Assembly: GCA_019639115.1 (NCBI GenBank)
Contig: JAHBSM010000010.1
Coordinates: 95,151-159,150 of the forward strand
Direction: 5' to 3'
Source of the DNA: Acidobacteriota bacterium
GTDB taxonomy: Bacteria; Acidobacteriota; Blastocatellia; Pyrinomonadales; Pyrinomonadaceae
Length of the DNA: 64,000 nucleotides
Within the stretch, counting starts at the first letter, position 1, and the number at the start of each line of letters is the position of its first letter. This document shows positions 17,344 to 25,801 of this stretch, one piece after another. A program made the translations under genes and the position numbers. Under the pieces are notes generated by a model. That model saw only the letters and a program-made list of their open reading frames with translations, had not been told where the DNA came from and ran no database searches.

Positions 17344-17561
17344 AATTCCGCTCCTTGAGATCGTATTCGCGGGAGAGTTGCAGAATAGGTGGATGCAAAG
17401 CCCGTGCCGCCGCATCTAAATGTTGCTGCAGCAGGGATTTACGGCATTCAAGCTTGGACGATACAGCCGACCGGTCAACTATTTCGTGAGTTATCGGACC
17501 GAAATGGGGTATAAATGCGGAGATGAGCCGGGAGAGCAAACGCGGGTCGCGAAGTATTGTA

Positions 17562-17591
17562 GGGTGCACGCAATTGTACGCGCGTGCACCC
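17562..17591 (-). terminator. Perfect 10-bp stem-loop downstream of lipoprotein gene
   Basis: GGGTGCACGC (17562-17571) and GCGTGCACCC (17582-17591) are perfectly complementary with a 10-nt loop. It begins 11 bp past the stop of the minus-strand lipoprotein gene at 17602. There is no clear T-run on the exit side, so it could be a weak terminator or an mRNA-end stabiliser. Confidence 0.5.
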
Positions 17592-17601
17592 CACACCAAA
17601 G

Positions 17602-18168
17602 TTAATTCTTCGGCGATTGTTCAAGAACGCCCGGATTGTCCTTGACGATCTTGTCGGCCTTTTCGCTCAGTTCTTGAGCTTCTTTGGTCATAGCTTTGAC
17701 CTTTTCCATGGTTTTGGACACGACGTCCTGGAATTGAGATTTGCTGTCGTTCTCAATGAGTTCGGTCGGGATCTTCTTGAGTTCTATCGCATAGTCCGAG
17801 CGGATACGAAGCTCTTTAGCCTTGGTCTCAAGATATTGTTTATGTGCATCCTTGATCTTCAGCTTTGAGGCTTCTTCGAACTTTTCAGCAGCTTTCTTGA
17901 AGTTATCAGCCATGGAATCATATTCGGCATTCAGATCCTTAGCGGTCTTGCGTGCGTCTTCGAGATCGGATTTATCAGAGATCTTGCCGAGCTGTGAATC
18001 AAGTTCATCGCTGAGTTTTGTCGCCTTTTCGACGCTGGCGTTCGCGGTCCTAAGCAGAACGTTCGCCTCGTCAACTAAAGTGTTAGCTTTCGAGGTTTCA
18101 TCTAGATTGCACGCGATCGCCGCCACGATAAGGAACGCCGCCGCCAATATTCCAAGGGTATTCTTCAT
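17602..18168 (-). CDS. Coiled-coil lipoprotein of unknown function
   Basis: The 188-residue product has a lipoprotein signal ending AAIAC, with Cys20 as lipid anchor, followed by almost continuous amphipathic helix rich in Lys, Glu and Ala with heptad spacing (about residues 28-175). No domain is recognisable; the composition recalls apolipoprotein-like or spacer lipoproteins of the periplasm. It has its own intergenic region on both sides, so it is probably monocistronic. Confidence 0.8.
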   Translation of the reverse strand: MKNTLGILAAAFLIVAAIACNLDETSKANTLVDEANVLLRTANASVEKATKLSDELDSQLGKISDKSDLEDARKTAKDLNAEYDSMADNFKKAAEKFEEASKLKIKDAHKQYLETKAKELRIRSDYAIELKKIPTELIENDSKSQFQDVVSKTMEKVKAMTKEAQELSEKADKIVKDNPGVLEQSPKN

Positions 18169-18366
18169 TTTCTTCTCCTGAGAATCGATCTAATTAACCG
18201 TGGGAACCATAGGTTAGAACCGTTTCGGCTCCAATTAGCCGCACGAGTCATCTTTCGGCCTTGAATACAGTTGAACAATGCGTGATATTAAACCAAAGTT
18301 GCGGTTTAGCAAAACATCCGGGCACGCATAGCTAAGTGTATGCCCGTGAACCCACTATAGAAAGTA

Positions 18367-18684
18367 ATGGCGAACGAATACCGCGTTGAGAAATGGCCCA
18401 ACGTTCATCAGCCGAATCCGGCGATGCTGCGTCATATACTCGTCGGCGAAGGTTATTCCGTCTATCAGTGGAGCGATCATCCGGGCTGTGTGTATCCGCT
18501 CCACAAACACGAGAGCGACCAGGTTCATTGGGTCATTTCCGGAACTCTGGAGATCACGATCGAGAGAGTAGGGACATTTGTGCTGGAACCGGGCGATCGC
18601 GATCACCTCCCTGCCGGTACCTATCACTCGGCTCGTGTGCTAGGTGAAGAAAGCGTTATATATCTGATAGGTGAGTCGAGTTGA
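18367..18684 (+). CDS. Cupin domain protein
   Basis: The 105-residue protein is a single small cupin. The first cupin motif is visible as HKHESDQVHWVISGTLEITI (His, His, Glu/Asp and a later His as metal ligands) and the second as LEPGDRDHLPAGTYHSARV with the conserved PxG turn and His. Such proteins bind a metal and act as isomerases, dioxygenases or sensors; nothing nearby specifies which. It is transcribed divergently from the coiled-coil lipoprotein and converges on pilT. Confidence 0.87.
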   Translation: MANEYRVEKWPNVHQPNPAMLRHILVGEGYSVYQWSDHPGCVYPLHKHESDQVHWVISGTLEITIERVGTFVLEPGDRDHLPAGTYHSARVLGEESVIYLIGESS

Positions 18685-18724
18685 TCACCACTAGTTCCCG
18701 GCAAAGTAAGGCAAACAAGCGACG

Positions 18725-18755
18725 AAAAAAGGCGCCCTCGCGTTCCGCGGACGCC
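18725..18755 (-). terminator. Intrinsic terminator of the pilT gene
   Basis: Read on the minus strand, an arm GGCGTCCGCG pairs (8 of 10) with CGAGGGCGCC around a 5-nt loop and is followed at once by six T residues. It starts 25 bp after the pilT stop at 18781. The plus strand has no T-run here, so it serves the minus-strand gene. Confidence 0.7.
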
Positions 18756-18780
18756 ATTTAATGCAAGCTGATCTTCCTTT

Positions 18781-20667
18781 CTACAACTTGAATCCGCCGC
18801 GTTGAAGCAGCATCTCGAAACCGGTCTTGTCCACGGCTTTGATATATGCGTCACGAGGCTCTACCAACCCATTCTTTACATGTTCGAATAGTGCATCGTT
18901 CAACATCACCATGCCGACATTCTTGCCGGTCTGCATAGCTGACGGTATCTGAAACGTCTTTCCTTCACGTATCAGGTTGGAGATGGCCGGGGTAACTATC
19001 AGCACCTCAAGTGCGGCAACGCGGCCGCCGCCTTTCTTCGGCAAGAGAGTCTGGGCGATCACACCTTTCAGCGATTCAGACAGCATTACTCGGATCTGCT
19101 GCTGTCGGTCGGCCGGGAATTGGTCGATAATGCGATCGACCGTCGAAGCCGCCGTCGTCGTGTGCAGAGTTCCAAAGACTAGGTGCCCTGTCTCTGCTGT
19201 TTCTATCGCAATAGAGATCGTCTCGAGATCACGCATTTCGCCGACCAGAAGTATGTCCGGGTCCTCGCGAAGAGCCGCCCTGAGAGCGTCCTTGAATGAA
19301 TCCGTATGATTGTGAACCTCGCGCTGATTTACAAGGCATTTCTGATTATCGTGCACGAACTCGATCGGATCTTCGATCGTGATAATGTGGTCCTCTCGGC
19401 TTTTGTTTATGTGATCGACCATTGCGCACAGGGTGGTCGATTTGCCAGAGCCGGTCGGCCCTGTTACGACGACAAGCCCTTTAGAGAGTTCGCATAGATT
19501 CATGATCGCCTGCGAAAGTCCCAGTTGCTCCGCAGTAAGGATCTTGGTCGGAATTATTCTGAACACCGCACCCATGCCTTTTCTGTCCATGAACACATTG
19601 CACCGGAATCGAGCCAGCCCTGGTATCTCGTAAGCGAAGTCGGTGTCGTGCCGCTGTTCGAATTCTTCGCGATTCTTCTGAGGCATTATCGGCATCAGTG
19701 TTTCGCGCATCGATTCCGGAGTGAAGGCACTGTCGCCCTCGCGCAAGGAACGCATTTTGCCGTCCTTTCGAACCATTGGCGGCATCGAGACCGAAAGGTG
19801 CAGGTCCGAAGCTCCCGCATCGGCCATCGCTGCAAAAAGCCCGTCCATGGTCTTAGTCGATGCCGCTACCGATGGAGCCGGTGTAAAATGTCGTTCCGCG
19901 ATCGGAGCAGGATGGTCTAGGTATTGATTCATTTGTTCAGCCGGTGCCGGCGTTGGTTCGAATGCAGGGGTCTGGTCAGTCTTGGAAGGAAGATCGTCTC
20001 TGCGTCCGGGCGGTTCGTATGTGGACGTGTCTGAGAAAACGGTGGAGAACGAGGGGTCGTTCACGGATGCGATCTCGATCTCAGGGCCTCCGGAATCTTC
20101 TAATGCCGCAACAGTCGCTACCTCATCGCCCGGCTCCAGTTCTTCGATCGTATATTCGTAACCGGCGGATGGCTTTTCCAATAACGCGGACGCGGATGTG
20201 AAAACGGATGGCGAGGACTCGGGAGTCTCGGTCTCAGGCGATGGGACGTACTCAGGAGCGATCTCGTCGACGATGTCGCGCTCAGGCGGTTCGGCCATTA
20301 GAGAAGGAGCCTCTTCGGGAAGCGGAGCAGGGGCCGAAGCAGCCGGTGCCGGCCTTTCGCCATCGGCTAACGAAGGCCGGATCGTCACATTGAAGCCTGC
20401 CGGCGATTTCCTGACCACGAAACTGAAATTGCCTAAGCTATGCGGATGCACAAACTCGATCTCGTCCCGGTGCGGAAGTACGTCGCGGACGCCTGCCGGT
20501 ATCAGAGGGAACACCATCGTGCTGATCTGGGTGCCGAGGATCGGGACGTTGGTGATATCGATGGTCTTATTCGATGTAACGAGGTAAGGCTTTTTGTCAG
20601 GTTCCAGGCGGAGTTCCTCGCTGCATGACGCCAAGAGCTGGCGTAGGTAGTCATTTAGCTTTTCCAT
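18781..20667 (-). CDS. pilT: PilT-family ATPase with extended N-terminus
   Basis: The 628-residue protein ends in a canonical PilT retraction ATPase: an N-domain from about 272 (GLFAAMADAGASDLHLSVS), Walker A GPTGSGKST near 402, the Walker-B region DPDILLVGEMRDLETI, and the C-terminal AISNLIREGKTFQIPSAMQT. Ahead of it lies a separate ~95-residue domain (SEELRLEPDKKPYLV ... FVVRKSPAGFNV) and a ~170-residue linker rich in Pro, Glu, Ser and Ala. PilT hexamers depolymerise type IV pili for twitching; the extra domain may recruit a regulator. The ATG at 20667 (MEKLNDYLRQ) is preferred over the frame's opening at 20724. No other pilus gene is nearby. Confidence 0.87.
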   Translation of the reverse strand: MEKLNDYLRQLLASCSEELRLEPDKKPYLVTSNKTIDITNVPILGTQISTMVFPLIPAGVRDVLPHRDEIEFVHPHSLGNFSFVVRKSPAGFNVTIRPSLADGERPAPAASAPAPLPEEAPSLMAEPPERDIVDEIAPEYVPSPETETPESSPSVFTSASALLEKPSAGYEYTIEELEPGDEVATVAALEDSGGPEIEIASVNDPSFSTVFSDTSTYEPPGRRDDLPSKTDQTPAFEPTPAPAEQMNQYLDHPAPIAERHFTPAPSVAASTKTMDGLFAAMADAGASDLHLSVSMPPMVRKDGKMRSLREGDSAFTPESMRETLMPIMPQKNREEFEQRHDTDFAYEIPGLARFRCNVFMDRKGMGAVFRIIPTKILTAEQLGLSQAIMNLCELSKGLVVVTGPTGSGKSTTLCAMVDHINKSREDHIITIEDPIEFVHDNQKCLVNQREVHNHTDSFKDALRAALREDPDILLVGEMRDLETISIAIETAETGHLVFGTLHTTTAASTVDRIIDQFPADRQQQIRVMLSESLKGVIAQTLLPKKGGGRVAALEVLIVTPAISNLIREGKTFQIPSAMQTGKNVGMVMLNDALFEHVKNGLVEPRDAYIKAVDKTGFEMLLQRGGFKL

Positions 20668-20761
20668 AAAGGTGCGCCGATTCGCATCGGACCGAGGTGT
20701 GAAAGAAGGTAGGGATGTTCCCACGAGGGGAAGGCGGGGGCAGACGGATGCCCCACATACA

Positions 20762-20791
20762 AAACTAGCAGAATTAAACAGCGTTTGTCAC
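20762..20791 (-). promoter_or_regulatory. Possible pilT promoter
   Basis: On the minus strand GTGACA (5 of 6 to the -35 consensus) is followed after 18 bp by TAGTTT, a weak -10. It lies in the 137-bp gap between the mutase stop and the pilT start. A GGGGCA/TGCCCC hairpin stands between it and the gene. The call rests on hexamer match only. Confidence 0.3.
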
Positions 20792-20804
20792 GCGATTTTT
20801 CTCA

Positions 20805-22397
20805 TCAGACGGTAATAGATTCCTGATATTCGCCCCAAACGCTGCGCAGCGTTCCGCTGATCTCGCCGACAGTCACTCTGGCCTCAACCGCCGCCAGTAT
20901 CAGCGGCAGCAGGTTAGCGGTTCCCGAAGCCGCCTCGCGGATCGCTGCGAGAGATGATCCGGCCTGTACGGCGTCGCGGCTCTGACGCACTGATCTGACC
21001 CGCTCGACCTGCTCGCGTTCGACACGCTCATCGACCCTGAGTATTGGTATCGGCTCCTCATCAGCAGTGAACCTGTTAACGCCGACGACAACCGCGTTAC
21101 CGGATTCGACCGCTCGCTGATATTCAAAGGCGGCATCCTGTATCTCGCTTTGAACGTAGCCAGATTCGATCGCTCTAAGCATTCCGCCCATCGCATCGAT
21201 CTTCTCGATATAATCCATCGCCGACCTTTCGAGCTGCGTCGTGAGTTCCTCGACGGCATAGCTTCCGGCAAACGGATCGACCGTATCCGCCACGCCCGAT
21301 TCATACGCGATGACCTGCTGAGTCCTGAGAGCAAGAGTCGCCGCATGCGCGGTCGGAAGCCCGAGTGCCTCGTCCAGCGAGTTTGTGTGAAGCGATTGGG
21401 TTCCGCCGAGCACTGCCGCGAGCGCCTGGATCGTCGTCCGCACCACATTTACCTCAGGCTGCTGTGCTGTCAAGGTCGATCCCGCGGTCTGCGTGTGAAA
21501 TCGCAGCATCATCGACCTCGGGTCCTTTGCCCCGAACCGGTCACGCATTATGCGAGCCCACAAACGACGCGAGGCCCGAAACTTTGCTATCTCTTCTATG
21601 AGGTTGTTGTGCGAGTTGAAGAAGAAAGATAATCGCGGGCCAAATTCATCAACTCCCAGCCCGACGTCCTTCGCAGCCTGGACGTAACAGATCGCATCGG
21701 CCAGCGTGAAAGCGATCTCCTGAGCGGCGGTCGAGCCGGCCTCGCGAATGTGGTAGCCGGAGATCGAGATGGTGTTCCAGTTCGGCACTTCGGCCGCGCA
21801 ATAGGCAAAGGTGTCAGTTATCAGCCGGAGGCTCGGCGCAGGCGGATAGATGTAAGTGCCGCGCGCGATGTATTCCTTGAGTATGTCGTTCTGGATCGTG
21901 CCGCCGAGCTTGTCGAAAGCCACGCCTTGCTTACGAGCGACAGCCAGGTACAGACAAAGCAACGTTGATGCGGTCGCGTTGATGGTCATCGACGTTGTGA
22001 CCTGATCAAGCGGTATCCCATCAAATAGCGTCAACATATCGTCGATGCTATCTATTGCAACACCGACCTTGCCAACCTCGCCGGCCGCAAGCGGATCGTC
22101 GCTGTCGAGTCCTATCTGTGTCGGCAGGTCAAAAGCGACCGACAATCCCGTAGTTCCCTGCGAGAGCAGATACTTATAGCGTTCGTTCGATTCCTCGGCG
22201 GTCGCAAATCCAGCATATTGCCGCATGGTCCACAGCCTGCCGCGATATAGATCCCGCCGGACGCCGCGCGTGTATGGAAACTCTCCAGGAGCTCCCAGAT
22301 CACGTTCATATTCGATCGGTTCCGTGTTTCCTGGGTTGAAATCATTCGGCAACTCGAAACCGGATGATGTACGAAAACTATCTCTTCGTTCCGCCAT
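20805..22397 (-). CDS. Methylmalonyl-CoA mutase family, large (catalytic) subunit
   Basis: The 530-residue product is the TIM-barrel part of an adenosylcobalamin-dependent acyl-CoA mutase. Family signatures are [20 protein letters not shown], the substrate-site [38 protein letters not shown] and [20 protein letters not shown]. The B12-binding domain with its DxHxxG motif is absent, so a separate small subunit must supply it, as in the two-subunit isobutyryl- or ethylmalonyl-type mutases and some MCMs. No such gene is in the window. It could act on the propionyl-CoA product of odd-chain beta-oxidation, but that link is inference. Confidence 0.9.
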   Translation of the reverse strand: MAERRDSFRTSSGFELPNDFNPGNTEPIEYERDLGAPGEFPYTRGVRRDLYRGRLWTMRQYAGFATAEESNERYKYLLSQGTTGLSVAFDLPTQIGLDSDDPLAAGEVGKVGVAIDSIDDMLTLFDGIPLDQVTTSMTINATASTLLCLYLAVARKQGVAFDKLGGTIQNDILKEYIARGTYIYPPAPSLRLITDTFAYCAAEVPNWNTISISGYHIREAGSTAAQEIAFTLADAICYVQAAKDVGLGVDEFGPRLSFFFNSHNNLIEEIAKFRASRRLWARIMRDRFGAKDPRSMMLRFHTQTAGSTLTAQQPEVNVVRTTIQALAAVLGGTQSLHTNSLDEALGLPTAHAATLALRTQQVIAYESGVADTVDPFAGSYAVEELTTQLERSAMDYIEKIDAMGGMLRAIESGYVQSEIQDAAFEYQRAVESGNAVVVGVNRFTADEEPIPILRVDERVEREQVERVRSVRQSRDAVQAGSSLAAIREAASGTANLLPLILAAVEARVTVGEISGTLRSVWGEYQESITV

Positions 22398-22431
22398 TTA
22401 GGGTTAGATTATCATAGGTAGAACGGCGGTC

Positions 22432-23883
22432 TTAGCCCGCATTTAGTTCTATATCGACCGCAAGCCCGCCCGTCTCCGCCAGGCGAGCCGAAACCCTGCC
22501 GCCGCACGCTTCGACGCTCGAACGGACGATCGCCAGGCCGAGCCCCGTGCCTCCGTCCTGACGCGACCTGTGGCTGTCAACGCGGAAAAGCGGATCGAAT
22601 ATCTTAGAGAGCATATCGGGCGGGACGCCGGGCCCATTGTCCTCGATCGTCATCCGTACACGCGAGCCGTCGAGCACGGCGGTTATATTGATCCTTCCCG
22701 ACAGCGCGTCTGTATATTTGATGCTGTTCCTTACGAGGTTCGCTATCGCTCGGTCTATCAACTCGCGTTTGGCCAATACCACGACCTCTTTTTCAATTGC
22801 GATCGAGATGAATCGACTCATGGCCGATGTTTCGCGCGCGGCTGCGGTCTCGACCACTTCTTTTAGTTCGATCCGGTCGAGTTGAGCCTCAGTTCCCCTG
22901 AGTCCGACCTTCGAATAGTTAAGAAGGTCGTTGACGAGCCTCGTCATCGCCTCGACGTCCTCGCGCACGTCCTCGACGTGACGTTTATCCTCAGGCCGCG
23001 CTTTGGCCTCAAGTATCGAGATAGCGAACTGCATCCTTGCAAGCGGCGAATTTAGCTCGTGTGAGATGTCACCAAGGAATCTCTTTTGTCCTGTCACGAA
23101 GCCGCCGAGACGTTCCGCCAGATGATTGATCGAGGAACCCAGAACTCCAAGTTCGTCGGTCCGGCGTTCATCGACCCGTACGGTAAAATCCTCATCCGCG
23201 ATCCGTTTTGCGGCCGATGTCATCTGTCCGATGGATCGGGTGATGTGGCGAACGAATGGAATCCAGAGCAATATGGACAGGATGACAACCAGGCCGCCAA
23301 CGGCGATCCACGGCAGCGGGTCAAAGAACAGCCCGTGGCCTGAGTAAGAGTCTGACCGAACGATGAATCGCGACCGGACGGGTATATCCACTCCGCGCTC
23401 AAAAGTGAGGGCGCGAACGATCACCCAATAAGTCCTCGGGTCATCCGTTGTGATCGATACAGCCGCAGGCGGTCCCGGAGGAGCGACCTGATGCGGTTCG
23501 CGAGCGTTCTGGTTGTTGGCGTTTCGAGCCGGCGGGCCAAAGGCTTCCGGCCGGGTGATATCGTCGCGTACCTTTGCCGGGAGTTCAATGGCGGGGCCTG
23601 CGAGCTGCCGGCCGGCGTTGTCAAATACGTAGAAATCGACATTGTAAGCTTCGTTATAGCGCGCGACGATCGCGTCGCGATCAGGTCGATCCTTTTCGTC
23701 TATCTCCGAGGCGAGAAGCCGCGTCACGGTATCGACGCGACTGGCGCCGCCGCCGGCAAGCGGCGACCATGGTTCGAAACGGAACCTGATCCCGAATGCA
23801 AGCAGGAACAACGTCCCGAGCAGGATCAGATTTAGCAGGAACCAAACAAGGATCTTGGTGAAAAGTGTTATCCTTACCCGCAT
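22432..23883 (-). CDS. Sensor histidine kinase (CpxA-like)
   Basis: The 483-residue protein has one membrane helix at the N-terminus (LVWFLLNLILLGTLFLLAF), a ~130-residue periplasmic sensor domain with a Pro/Asn-rich loop, a second helix near 195-215, a HAMP segment, and the phosphoacceptor FLGDISHELNSPLARM. The ATP-binding domain shows N, G1 (DNGPGVP), F (DPLFRVD) and G2 (GGTGLGLAI) boxes. It overlaps the upstream response-regulator gene by 10 bp, so the pair is co-translated. The layout resembles the envelope-stress kinase CpxA; the signal is unknown. Confidence 0.92.
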   Translation of the reverse strand: MRVRITLFTKILVWFLLNLILLGTLFLLAFGIRFRFEPWSPLAGGGASRVDTVTRLLASEIDEKDRPDRDAIVARYNEAYNVDFYVFDNAGRQLAGPAIELPAKVRDDITRPEAFGPPARNANNQNAREPHQVAPPGPPAAVSITTDDPRTYWVIVRALTFERGVDIPVRSRFIVRSDSYSGHGLFFDPLPWIAVGGLVVILSILLWIPFVRHITRSIGQMTSAAKRIADEDFTVRVDERRTDELGVLGSSINHLAERLGGFVTGQKRFLGDISHELNSPLARMQFAISILEAKARPEDKRHVEDVREDVEAMTRLVNDLLNYSKVGLRGTEAQLDRIELKEVVETAAARETSAMSRFISIAIEKEVVVLAKRELIDRAIANLVRNSIKYTDALSGRINITAVLDGSRVRMTIEDNGPGVPPDMLSKIFDPLFRVDSHRSRQDGGTGLGLAIVRSSVEACGGRVSARLAETGGLAVDIELNAG

Positions 23884-24593
23884 TCTCTCCCGTCGGCCCC
23901 CGCAATGAACATATAGCCGATCGACCTAAGGGTTCGGATGTAACGCGGTTCGCGAAAATCGTCACCTAGCTTCCGTCGCAGAGCCGACACATGCACATCG
24001 ATCGACCGGTCGAATACGTCGTGATCGCGGCCGGCGACCTCGTCAAGCAGCCTGTCCCGGTCGAGTACCCGGCCCGCTGACCTTATAAGGCATGCGAGCA
24101 GGTCGAACTCCAGCGCGGTCAACTCGATCCTGGCCCCGTTCTGAAATGCTTCCCGTGACGCGAGATCGAGTCGAATATCAGATGCGGCCAGTTCGTCCGG
24201 GTCAGTCGCAGCATCGATCCGAGCCCTCCGCGTCGCAGCACGCAGCCGAGCGAGCAGTTCCCGCGTCGAGAAGGTCTTCGGCAGATAATCGTCAGCGCCG
24301 ATCTCGAGGCCTACGATCCGGTCGGCCTCGTCGCCCAATGCCGTGAGCATCAGGACGGGCACGGGTGAGACCGCCCTGATCTGTTTGAGAACCTCGAATC
24401 CGTCCATGCCGGGCAGCATTACGTCCAAAATCACCGCGTCAAATTCCTGTGCCGTTACCGCTTTCAGTCCCGTATCACCTCTATGCTCGGCGACGACCTC
24501 GAATCCGAACGGTGATAGATACTCCCGCACGAGGCGACACAGTTTCTCGTCGTCGTCGATCATCAATATCTTTGTAACGTCTGCCGTTCTCAT
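23874..24593 (-). CDS. OmpR/CpxR-type response regulator
   Basis: The 239-residue protein has a receiver domain with the acidic pocket DDDE (13-16), phosphoacceptor Asp57 in ILDVMLPG, a Thr/Ser switch (LMLTAL) and the conserved Lys in YLPKTF. A winged-helix DNA-binding domain follows (ELTALEFDLLACLIRSAGRV, DVHVSALRRKLGDD, IRTLRSIGYMF). It heads an operon with the histidine kinase. GTAAAG direct repeats lie just upstream of its presumed promoter, suggesting autoregulation. Confidence 0.93.
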   Translation of the reverse strand: MRTADVTKILMIDDDEKLCRLVREYLSPFGFEVVAEHRGDTGLKAVTAQEFDAVILDVMLPGMDGFEVLKQIRAVSPVPVLMLTALGDEADRIVGLEIGADDYLPKTFSTRELLARLRAATRRARIDAATDPDELAASDIRLDLASREAFQNGARIELTALEFDLLACLIRSAGRVLDRDRLLDEVAGRDHDVFDRSIDVHVSALRRKLGDDFREPRYIRTLRSIGYMFIAGADGRECG

Positions 24594-24606
24594 AGCTTAC
24601 AAGCCG

Positions 24607-24687
24607 AGTGTAGCTTAGTTTTTGTCGGCCGCGATCTCACTTTACATTCGCTTTACAAAATTCCCTTGAACTAAATAATTGCTTTAC
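24607..24687 (-). promoter_or_regulatory. Response-regulator promoter with GTAAAG boxes
   Basis: On the minus strand GTAAAG occurs at 24651-24656 and 24640-24645, an 11-bp direct repeat (GTAAA-N6-GTAAA), with a third copy at 24682-24687. A candidate -10, TACACT, lies at 24607-24612 and would start transcription near 24600, only a few bases before the ATG at 24593; the boxes then centre near -48, a typical activator position for OmpR-class proteins. No Shine-Dalgarno sequence is seen, consistent with a very short leader. Confidence 0.5.
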
Positions 24688-24993
24688 CAAACCGCGTTAC
24701 GATCCTAAATGTTGCCGATTCCCGTTTCTCGCTTTGACCGGTTGCCGAACGCTCGGCAGCCAACGGGCAAGCGATCGGAGACACGGCGACGCGGAAGCGT
24801 TTCGCGGGCGCGTTGCGGCTGCGGCTTCCATTCTCGCGAGAGTATGGCAGCAGCCGGGACGACACGAGATACGCTTCACTAGATAGCGGACGACGCGGAG
24901 TCGGAACGGGTCGTCCGCTGTTCTTGAATATCGAAACGAACACGCGGCCGTTCCACATCTGTCGGCCGCGCAGGCGGATGGGAGGTAGAAAGG
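24688..24993. other. Structured intergenic region, possible leader RNA
   Basis: No gene is seen. Consecutive inverted repeats fill the region: CCCGTT (24721)/AACGGG (24762) enclosing a 9-bp hairpin GGTTGCCGA-ACGC-TCGGCAGCC (24740-24761, one G-U); GGAAGC/GCTTCC around 24801-24831; the palindrome TCTCGCGAGA near 24835; a perfect 10-bp stem AGCGGACGAC (24885) / GTCGTCCGCT (24919); and a perfect 8-bp stem CGCGGCCG (24943) / CGGCCGCG (24970). The last ends 10 bp before the ribosome-binding site of the dioxygenase-like gene, so it could act as a cis-regulatory leader. It matches no riboswitch I know. Confidence 0.5.
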
Positions 24994-25788
24994 ATGTCTA
25001 AGTTGGAACTATTGGGCCGCCGAGAGTTGCTGGTAAAAGGCCTCAAAGCCGGAGCCCTGCTCGGCGTCGGTGCGTTGGCGCTCAGTGCGCCGGGCGACAA
25101 GAGCCTTGTGGTCGAGCGCGCGATGGCGAGCGTACCCAACGGTGCTCTCGATTTTTTAGCGGTCGAGCCGTGCGTTCTCTCGTGCGGTATGACGCTCGGG
25201 CCCTGCTATTTTGATACAGGCCTCGTACGACGCGACATTCGCGAGGTGTCGAACGGCAAGGTCGGGCTGCCTACGCGTCTAGGATTTCGTATTGTCAACG
25301 CCGACACGTGCGAGCCGATCACCAACGCCACCATTGATATTTGGCACACGGACAACAACGGGATATATTCCGCTCCGATCAGCACATTCTGCAACGGCAC
25401 CGACACAACGGTGCAGACGCAGCGATTCGGCCGCGGGGTGCAGCCGGTCAACTCCGACGGCTGGGCCTATTTCGATTCGTTCTTTCCGGGCTGGTATTCA
25501 GGCCGCGTCACTCATATACACGCGACGATCCGCATAGGCACGACGGCGATGTTGACGACGCAGTTCTTCTTTGCGGACCGCGTGGCCGAGTTCATCTATC
25601 GCAGCCATCCGAACTATTCGCATCGGCCCAACCGCGACACCACCAATACCAACGACAACGTCATCGGCAGTACGAATCTCGCTCGCGTTATGCCTTATCT
25701 GATGACCACCAAACTCGTCAACGGCAAATATCTGCAGGCGACAAAGACCATCGGCATACGCACAACGACGACCACGTGCTCGGCCTAA
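24994..25788 (+). CDS. Exported intradiol-dioxygenase-like protein
   Basis: The 264-residue protein has a twin-arginine-like export signal (GRRELLVKGLKAGALLGVGA) and an intradiol ring-cleavage dioxygenase beta-sandwich. The four Fe(III) ligands of catechol/protocatechuate 3,4-dioxygenases are present as Tyr72 (GPCYFD), Tyr168 (PGWYSG), His174 and His176 (THIHATI), together with the family phrase IDIWHTDNNGIYS. Extracytoplasmic homologues are common in acidobacteria but their substrates are unproven. The start is set by GGGAGGT upstream. The FG-GAP gene follows after 13 bp and is probably co-transcribed. Confidence 0.85.
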   Translation: MSKLELLGRRELLVKGLKAGALLGVGALALSAPGDKSLVVERAMASVPNGALDFLAVEPCVLSCGMTLGPCYFDTGLVRRDIREVSNGKVGLPTRLGFRIVNADTCEPITNATIDIWHTDNNGIYSAPISTFCNGTDTTVQTQRFGRGVQPVNSDGWAYFDSFFPGWYSGRVTHIHATIRIGTTAMLTTQFFFADRVAEFIYRSHPNYSHRPNRDTTNTNDNVIGSTNLARVMPYLMTTKLVNGKYLQATKTIGIRTTTTTCSA

Positions 25789-25801
25789 GGAAGGACGATC
25801 A

